A DNA stretch of 56,054 nt from CAYVUV01 sp964455095. Its GTDB lineage: Bacteria; Desulfobacterota; Binatia; HRBIN30; CADEER01. Shown piece by piece: positions 1 to 8,300 of the stretch. Where the stretch lies: positions 1-56,054 of the forward strand of contig CAYVUV010000047.1 of NCBI GenBank assembly GCA_964455095.1, in the 5' to 3' direction. The number at the start of each line of letters is the position of its first letter. Position 1 is the stretch's first letter. The notes below the pieces were generated by a model that made no database searches, was not told the origin of the DNA, and worked only from the letters and a program-made list of their open reading frames with translations. A program made the position numbers and the translations under genes.

Positions 1-90
1 CTTGCCTTCGCGCTTCAGCTTGCGATCGCCCGTGAGAGCGCCGGCCGCTTCCTTCACGCGGCCCTTCGCCTTATCCAATGCTCCGCTCAT
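1..90 (-). CDS. CsbD-like stress protein, N-terminal fragment
   Basis: The first 30 residues read on the minus strand begin MSGALDKAKGRVKEAAGALT and continue with GDRKLKREGK, the usual opening of the CsbD family: short, very hydrophilic, helix-forming proteins induced by general stress in many bacteria, molecular role unknown. The ATG is preceded by GGAG at a normal distance. The gene is cut by the window edge; the family is about 60-70 residues, so roughly half is visible. It heads the block of stress-type genes that follows. Confidence 0.85.
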   Translation of the reverse strand, partial: MSGALDKAKGRVKEAAGALTGDRKLKREGK

Positions 91-242
91 GGTTTGCTCC
101 TTTTCAGTCTCTCGCTGCATTGCGAGTGCTGACCGAGTAAAGAGCCAAGCGCGTGCCAGGTCGCGGCCGATCGGGTTGCGGTGGTCAGGGTGCCGAGAGA
201 GCCGAGCGTTTGTACTTTCTACCGGGCTCCCCGGCAGGTCCT

Positions 243-2219
243 TCAAGCTGTCGCATTGCGCTCGGCTCCGCCCGCCGCGGGTGCTGCCGCCAGCTCGACC
301 AGGATCTCGCGCACGCGGTCGATCTCGACCGGCTTGGTGAGATGCCGATCGAATCCGGCGGCGCGCGCCTGGCGCTTGTCCTCTTCCTGGCCGTAGCCGG
401 AGAGTGCGACGAGCCGGGTGTGTCGCAGCGCGGCGTGTTGGCGCAGGCGCCGCGCGACCTCGTAGCCGTCCATGCCCGGCAGCCCGATGTCGACGAACGC
501 CACGTCGGGCGCGCAGGCGATGGCCTGATCGACGCCGGCGGCGCCGTCGGCCGCCGTGTGCACTTCGTGCCCGGCCAGCTCGAGCAGGATGGCGAAGCTC
601 GCCGCCGCATCGGCGTTGTCCTCGACGATCAGCACGCGCAACGGGCGGGGCGCGGGCGCGGGCGCTGCCCCGGCGTCGTCGCCCGGCGCGGCCGGCCGAG
701 CGGTGCGCACCAGCGGCAGCGTGACGGCGAATTCCGCCCCCTGCCCATCGCCGCCGCTGTGCGCGGCGATACGGCCGCCGTGCATCTCCACCAGCTCACG
801 GGCGAGCGTCAGGCCCAGACCGAGCCCGCCCTGCAGGCGCTCAGCCGGCGCCTTGCCGTGGACGAACATGTCGAACACCTTGGGCAACAGCTCCGGCGCG
901 ATGCCGCGGCCGCTGTCGCGCACGCGGATGACGGCCTCGCCGGCGACCGGTTCGACGACGAGGCTGATCTCGCCCCCTGCCGGGGAGTACTTGGCGGCGT
1001 TGTCGAGCAGATTGGTGACGACCTGGACCAGGCGCACCGGATCGCCGTGCACGCAGACCGGATCAGCGGGCAGCGCGAGGCTCAGCCGCTGCTGCTTGGC
1101 GTCGATCAGCGGTCGCGCCTGATCGATGGCCTGCCGCGCCACGAGGGCGAGGTCGAGGTCCTGTGGGCGCAGCGGCACGGTGCCGTGGGTGATCCGCGAC
1201 ACGTCGAGCAGGTCGTCGATCAGCCGCGCCATGTGCGCGACCTGACGGTCGATCATCGCGCGCGCCTGCTCGACGCGCGTCCCGTCCGTGCTGGCGCGGA
1301 GAATCTCGACGGCGTTGCAGATCGGTCCGAGGGGGTTGCGCAACTCGTGCGCCAGGGTGGCGAGAAAGCGGTCCTTGCGCGTGTCGGCCTCGCGCAGCTC
1401 TGCCTCGGCCGCACGCAGCGCCGCTTCGGCGCGTTTGCGTTCCGTGAGATCGACCGCGAAGGCCACGCCCTCGCCGGGCCGCAGCTGCGCCGCCCCGACC
1501 AGCACGGCGACGCGCTGGCCGTCCTGTCTCACGTAGTCCTTCTCGAATGGCGTGCACCGGCCGGTGGCCGCTATCTCGCGCAGCGCCCGGGCGTCGATCT
1601 CGGCGAACTCCGGCGCGGTCACGGCGCGCCAGGTCGGGCGGCGGCGCTCGAACTCCTCGCGCGTGAACCCGATCAATTGCAGGTACGCGTCGTTGGGATC
1701 GATGATGTCACCCGCGGCGGTCCAGAACGTCATCGCCAGCATGCCCGAGTCGACCACGCTGCGGAGCCGCAGCTCGGCGCTGCGCAACGCGGCTTCCTGC
1801 GCCTGCAGTTCACCTTCGGCGCGGCGCCGGTCTGCCAGCGCTTCGGACGTCACCAACCGGCCGGCGTCGGCGCTCTGCCGCGCGGCGTGCATGGCGCCGC
1901 CGAGGAGTGCGATGGCGAGACCGACCGCGGCGTTCAGCGCGAATCCGACCAGCGCGGTCGTCGCACTGCCCGCCGGCAGGCTGAGGCGTGTGCCGACGAA
2001 GAGCTGTTCTGCCGCGAGCCCGAGCCCCAGTGCTGCAAGCGCCGGCCCTCGTCCGCCGCGCCAGGCCGCGAACAGAATGGCCATGTAGTAGGCGGAGAAG
2101 GCGTGGTCGCGCCCCAAGGCTGGATCCAGCCCCAGGCGCATCCACGTCGCAACGGCCACTGCTCCGACGGCCGAGGCGTAGCGCCATGCGCCCGGGGAAG
2201 CAGTTATTCGGGACTCCAT
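243..2219 (-). CDS. Hybrid sensor histidine kinase / response regulator
   Basis: A 658-residue membrane hybrid kinase. Residues 15-110 hold hydrophobic segments resembling a small membrane sensor domain (DUF4118-like). Residues about 145-262 form a PAS domain ending in DLTERKRAE. A HisKA domain follows with phospho-acceptor His291 in LAHELRNPLG, then an HATPase with N-box NLLDNAAK (403-410), DSGRGI and GGLGLGL. The C-terminal receiver domain (527-645) has acidic residues in VEDN, phospho-acceptor Asp577 and Lys629. There is no output domain, so it must pass phosphate to a separate protein. It lies 88 nt downstream of the glucan synthase gene in the same direction. The ligand cannot be told. 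Confidence 0.93.
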   Translation of the reverse strand: MESRITASPGAWRYASAVGAVAVATWMRLGLDPALGRDHAFSAYYMAILFAAWRGGRGPALAALGLGLAAEQLFVGTRLSLPAGSATTALVGFALNAAVGLAIALLGGAMHAARQSADAGRLVTSEALADRRRAEGELQAQEAALRSAELRLRSVVDSGMLAMTFWTAAGDIIDPNDAYLQLIGFTREEFERRRPTWRAVTAPEFAEIDARALREIAATGRCTPFEKDYVRQDGQRVAVLVGAAQLRPGEGVAFAVDLTERKRAEAALRAAEAELREADTRKDRFLATLAHELRNPLGPICNAVEILRASTDGTRVEQARAMIDRQVAHMARLIDDLLDVSRITHGTVPLRPQDLDLALVARQAIDQARPLIDAKQQRLSLALPADPVCVHGDPVRLVQVVTNLLDNAAKYSPAGGEISLVVEPVAGEAVIRVRDSGRGIAPELLPKVFDMFVHGKAPAERLQGGLGLGLTLARELVEMHGGRIAAHSGGDGQGAEFAVTLPLVRTARPAAPGDDAGAAPAPAPRPLRVLIVEDNADAAASFAILLELAGHEVHTAADGAAGVDQAIACAPDVAFVDIGLPGMDGYEVARRLRQHAALRHTRLVALSGYGQEEDKRQARAAGFDRHLTKPVEIDRVREILVELAAAPAAGGAERNATA

Positions 2220-2306
2220 GTCTTCTGGAGTGTGGTTTGAGCAACGGGCGCGCCAGCTGCCGGACCAATGGCCGGCGCGACCGACAGGGAGACATCAATT
2301 GGAGAA

Positions 2307-2325
2307 CTTACAGGCCGTTTGTAAG
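2307..2325. promoter_or_regulatory. TTACA inverted repeat upstream of the hybrid kinase
   Basis: CTTACA-N7-TGTAAG is an inverted repeat lying 88 nt before the kinase start and overlapping the stop codon of the glucan synthase gene. TGTAAG-type half-sites recur upstream of other stress genes in the window (near 13.95, 14.28 and 47.56 kb), so this may be an operator. No factor is assigned. Confidence 0.3.
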
Positions 2326-5300
2326 AACTGCCGCCGCCGCCGAGTCGGATCTGGCCGCATCGGCCCTGCCGGGGGGCCGCAAGGTGGCGATGACTTGATG
2401 CTGCGCGCCGTCGCTCAGGCGCGGTAGCAGCGCGCTCGGCAGCGGGCGTCCATCGAGCTCCAGCGACGCCGTCCCGCCGCTGAGCCCATCGGGATTGCGG
2501 ACCTCGATGTGGTACACGGTCTCGCCGTCGGTCAAATCGATCTCGAACCCTGGCCAGGTCGCGGGGATCGAGGGCTCGATGCGCCATCCCTCTCGCCCGG
2601 CGGGGCGCAGGCCGAGCAGGACCTCCCAGCCGAACCGATACGCCCACCCGGCCGAGCCGGTGTACCACGTCCATCCACCGCGGCCGGCGTGTTGCGGGCC
2701 GCAATAGATATCGGCGGCGACGACGTACGGCTCGACGCGATAGCGGCGCACCGCTTCGGGCGTCAGCGCGTGCGCGATCGGCATGAGGTCGCCGAACAGG
2801 CGCACGGCGAGATCGACTTCGCCAATCGAGGCCAGCGCCCACACGGCCCACACCGCGGCATGGGTGTACTGGCCGCCGTTTTCGCGCACGCCGGGCGGAT
2901 AGCCCTTCACGTAGCCCGGTTCCTGCGCCGAGCGATCGAACGGCGGGGCGAGCAGCGGCAGCAGCCGCTCGGGGGCGCGCACGAGGTGCTGGCGCAGCGA
3001 GCGCATGGCGGTGCGCGCGCGTTCGGGCTCACCGGCGCCGGAGAGCACCGCCCACGATTGCGCGATCGAGTCGATGCGGCACTCGTCGCGGCTCGCCGAG
3101 CCGAGTGGGCTGCCGTCGTCGTAGTACCCGCGCCGGTACCACTGGCCATCCCAGGCGTCGCGGTCGAGCGCGGTGCGCAAGTCGGCGGCGCGCGCGCGCA
3201 GGTCGTCGCCGTGCTCGCGGTCGTCGGCGCGATCGCACAGCGGGGCGAAGGCCAGCAGCGTCGCGTACAGGAACCAGCCGAGCCAGACACTCTCGCCGCG
3301 CCCGCCGGCGCCGACGCGGTTCATGCCGTCGTTCCAGTCGCCGCTGCCGAACAGCGGCAGGCCGTGCGGTCCGAGTGCCCCGGCTTTCTCGACGGCGCGC
3401 AGGCAATGGTCGTACAGCGTGTTGACGTGCGGCCCGGTGGCGAACCGCGCGTAGCGCTCGGCCTCGTACGCGGCCAGCGGGTCGCCGCTGAGAAACGGCG
3501 CCGGCGCGGTCAGCACCGCGCTATCGCCGGTAGCCTCGATGTACTGCGCGGTGACGAACGGCAGCCACAGCAGATCGTCGGAACAGCGACTGCGAATCCC
3601 GGCCCCCGATGGCGGATGCCACCAGTGCAGCACGTCCCCTTCTTCGAACTGGTGGCTCGCGGCCTCGATCAGATGCGCGCGGCAGAGCTCGGGCACCAGC
3701 GGGATGAGCGCGGCCAGGTCCTGCAACTGATCGCGAAATCCGAAGGCCCCGCTCGACTGATGGAAGCCGGTGCGCCCCCAGACACGAGCGCTGAGCGTCT
3801 GATAGGGCAGCCAGTGGTTGAGCATCACGTCGAGCGCCGGCTCGGGCGTGTGCACGCGGCGCGCGCCCACCAGTTGCTCCCAGCGCGCGGCGACCGCTTG
3901 TCGGGCGGCCTCCACCGCGGCCGGCTCGCGGTAGCGGCGCACCAACTCGCGCACCGCGTCGTGAGACGCGCCCTGGCCGAGCAGAAAGTGCACCGTGCGG
4001 CGCTCACCCGGTGCGAGATCGACGTGCACCTGCAAGGCGGCACACGGGTCGGCGCCGGGGCGCACCGCGCTCGCCAGACCGATGCGCGTCAGCGCCGCGG
4101 GGCGCGCGCGGTCGCCGCGGCGACCGAGAAACTCGGTCCGGTCGGCCGTATAGCCGTGCAGGCGTTGGCCGGCGGCGACGAACGCGACGGCGCCGCCGAA
4201 GTCGTCGTTCCACGGGTTGACGGCCATCAGGGTTTCGGACTCGGGATCGAACGACGGGACGATGTGCGGCACGCCTGCCTCGCGCGTCGTGCCGAGGACC
4301 CACTCGACGAAATACGTCACCGTCAGCCGCCGCTGCCGGTCGGAGCGGTTGGCGATCTCCAGCTCGACGATCTTCACCGGATCGTGCAGCGGCACGAACA
4401 GGCTCAGCTGCTGCTCGAGGTCGCGGCAGTGGTGACGGAAGACGGTGTAGCCAATGCCGTGACGGATCTCGTAGGCGCCCGGACCGGGGGCGGGACGCGG
4501 CGTCGGCGACCACACCGCGCCGCTCTCCTCGTCGCGCACGTAGACGACTTCGCCGGGCTCGTCGACGACCGGGTCGTTGCGCCACGGCGTCAGCCGGTTC
4601 TCGCCGCTGTTGTGTGCCCAGGTGTAGCCGCAGCCCGACTCGGTGACGACGCAGCCGGCGTTCGGGTTGGCGATGACGTTGGACCAGGGCGCCGGGGTGT
4701 GCGCGCCGGGGGCGAGGTGGATGACGTACTCGCGGCCGTCGGGCGTGAAGCCGCCGAGACCGTTGTCGAACAACAGATCCCTCCGCCGCGCCAGCGGGGT
4801 GCCGGCCGGGCGATCCTCGGCCGTCAGCACCAGCTGCGGCAGATCGGCGGGGAAGGGCGCGGCGCCGCCGAGCTGTTCGCCCAGACTGGCGAGCGTACCG
4901 TCGAGCACGACATGCGCCGCGCTCATCAAGGCGGTGCGCTCGGCATCGGTCATCTGATCGGCCTGCAGCAGGAACACGCCGCCGCCCGGTCGATGCAGGC
5001 GGCTCTCGGCGCCGGCGGCGGCGATGGCGCGGTGCAGGTGGTCGTCGATCGGGGCGTCGTAGCTGGTGGTGTTGTCGTTCAGGATGACCAGGTCGATGGC
5101 GACGCCGCGGCCGCGCCAGAAGGCCTGCGCGCGCAGCAGCAGCGGCAGCAGCGGCGCGTGCGCCGCGTGTCCGACGCGCACCAGCAGGATCGGCAGATCG
5201 CCGGAGAGCGCATGGCGCCACAGCGCTGAGCGGCCGGCCGTGTTGCCCGCCGACGTCTCGGGCGCGACGCGCAGGAGCGGATGCGGGTACAGCAACAGGG

Positions 5301-8300
5301 AGAGAATGGTGGTCAGCGCCGGCAGATCGCTGCCCTCGATGCCGAGCTCGGCCAGCTCCACCTCGGCGCGATGGCGCGCCAGGTCGAAGGTCCACTCGAG
5401 CTCGGTGAGGGCCCGGTAGCGGCCCGCCAGCTCCAGCGCCGCGGCGCGCGAGTCGGCGACGGCGGTGATGAAAGCCAGCTCGCGGCTGCGGTTGGGCGGC
5501 AGCTCGAGTGTGGCGGCGAGCGCCATGATCGGGTCGAGCGTCGCCCCGGTGCTGCCCGCCAGCGGTCCGCCGCGCGCCAACGCCGCCGGGGCATCGATCG
5601 ATCCGCCGCGGCCGATGAACGACTCGCGCCCGCAATCGAAGCCGCCGGGTCGCGCGCCCTGACGCGGCAGCGCCAGCGTGTGGACGAGAAAGAGCGGCGC
5701 CTCGCCGGGGGTGCGCGGCCGGCGGTGGAAGATCAACGCGTGCGCTTCGGCGTCGTACTCGCTCTCGACGAACAGCTTGCTGAAAGCCGGATGCCGGCGG
5801 TCGGAGGCCGCGTCGCCCAGCACCACTTCGGCAAAGCTGGTGACGGAGAAGCGGCGGCGCCGCTCGCTACTGATCGTCAGATGGCGGATCTCGACGTCGG
5901 CGTCGGGCGCGACGGTCAGGCGCTCGCGCACCGTCAGCCCGTCGAAGCGCCCGGACCGTTCGACCAGATGCGCATCGAAGACGACGCGCCGGAGCGCTGC
6001 ATCGCCACCGGGTTCCCGGAACACGGGCCAGAAGCGCTGGTCGAGTTGATCCTGCAGATAGATCTGGAAGCCCGGTCGGTCGAGCGTCGTGTCGGCCGAC
6101 CAACGCGTCAGCGCCGCCGGCCCACAGCGGCTGCCACCGCCGCCCGCGGCCGTGACCACGACGCTGTAGTGCCCGTTGGAGAGCACGTGCGCCTGTGGGA
6201 ATGGCGCATCGACGGGGACTTCCCACGCGTCGATGGCGCGGCGCCGCGCCGGCGCGCGCGGCGCGCGCGCCGGATCGTGGCGTGCTTGATCGATCGGCGC
6301 GGCCTGTGCCGGGCGCTCGTAGAGCAGGAGCTCGGCGGTCTTGATGAGCGGCTCGCGGTGGAGGCGTTCGATCAGGGCGTTGCCGTTGAGAAAGTTGTCG
6401 AGCGATGCCAGCACCATGCCTTGATGGTGCGCCATGAACGAGCGCACGATGGCTGGCTGGTCGGCCGAGACCGCCCGGCCGGGCGTGAAGTCCACGGCCT
6501 CGTAGAGTCCGTAGCGGCCCCAGGCACCGAGGGTGCGGAAGCGCTCGAGGTTTTCGACGACGGCGGCGGGCGCCAACGCCAAGGCGATCATCGACGCGTA
6601 GGGCGCGATGACGAGATCCTCGTCCAGGCCGCGCTTGAAACCGAGGGCCGGGACGCCGAAGGCGCGATACTGGTAGTTCTGGTGCGCGTCGACCTGCGCA
6701 TAGCCGCACTCGGAGATGCCCCACGGCACCCGGTGGCGGTGCGCATACGCGATCTGCTCGCGCACGGCGGCGCGGCAGCTCTGGCCGATCAGCGTCGTCT
6801 CGCCCTCGCGCAGGAGCAGCGCCGGCATGAGGTATTCGAACATCGTGCCGCTCCAGGACAGCAGCGCGCGCGCGCCGGCCACCGCGCCGATCGGGCGGCC
6901 GAGGTGCAGCCAGTGCTCCTGCGGCACCTGACCGGTGGCGATCGCCACCAGGCTCGCCATGCGCGCCTCGGAGGCGAGCAGGTCGTAGTGAAAATCGTCG
7001 AGTCGCCCGGCGCTGACGTTGTAGCCGACGCAAAACAGGCGGCGCCGGCGGTCGTAGAGCAGGGTGAAATCCATACCCAGGGCGAGCGCCTCCGCGCGCG
7101 CGGCCGTCTCGCGCAAGCGCGCCCCCAGGTAGTCGCCCAACTGCGCGGCGGCGGCCAATGCGGCGTCGAGATGCTGGCACCACTCCTGCGCATCGGATGC
7201 TGCCGCGTGCTGCACCAGTTCCGTCCGCAGGTCGGACAGCGATTGCCGGGCCGTCCCGATGACCGCTGGCAGCTCGGCCGCCGACGGGATCGCCGCGGCG
7301 ATCGACGCCAGGCGCTGCCACGCCTCGGCAAGCGCCGGCGGCAAGGGGCCCGAGAGGAAAGCCGGGAGCTCTTCCCACGCCCCGAGCCACGGCAGCAGCA
7401 TGTCCATCTCGCGCTGCATGCGCTCGAGGTGCAGCCGCAGGCTGCCCGACCAGTGGCGCAGCTCGCTCAGCACTGCCGGCTCGAAGAGCCCCGGCTCCGA
7501 TTCGAGCAGCGCGACCAGCCGGCGATCGAGCGCCACGCTGTCCTCGCCGAGCAGCCGCACCACCGCGCGGTGCCATTGCGCCGGCGCGGCGCGGCAGCCC
7601 TCGACCGTGCGCTCGATCTGCTCGATCAGCGGCAGCAGCGCGGCGGCGGCCCGGGGCGGACCCGCGTCGATGCCCTCGCGGTAGACGGCCAGCGTGTCGA
7701 GAAATCCGCGCCATTGCCGCTCGTGCATCACCGGGCCGTCGTGCAACTCGATGCAGCCTTGCTTGACCGCCAGCAGGCAGGCGGCGAGGTTGCCGCTGTC
7801 GACGGTCGAAACGTAACGCGGCTCGAGGGGCTCGAGATCGGCGGTGCCGTACCAATTGAGCAAGTGCCCGCGGTAGCGCTCGAGGCGGTCGAGCGTGTCG
7901 AAGGTGTTCTTGAGCTGGAGCACGGCCGGCAACACGCCGCTGTAGCCGAAGTCGACCGCCGCGAGTGTGGCGACCTGGAGCAGGCCGATGTTGGTCGGCG
8001 ACGTGCGGCGCGCCAGGGCGCCGCGCGGGTCCTCCTGGAAGTGATCGGGCGGCAGCCACTGGTCGCCGGGACCGACAAAGGTCTCGAAGAACGACCAGGT
8101 GCGGCGCGCCAGCACGCGCAGGCGGCGCAGATCGTCCGGCTGCACGGCGGGCTCGCGCCGCGCCGGCGGCTGACTGAGAAAACGGGCCAGCGCCGGGGCG
8201 CCGATCCAGAGCAGCAACAACGGGGCGGCGGCCGGCAGCGCGGTGGGGCGCCAGGCGACGAGGCCGGCGGTCGTCGCGAGCGCCAGCAGCGGTGCGACCG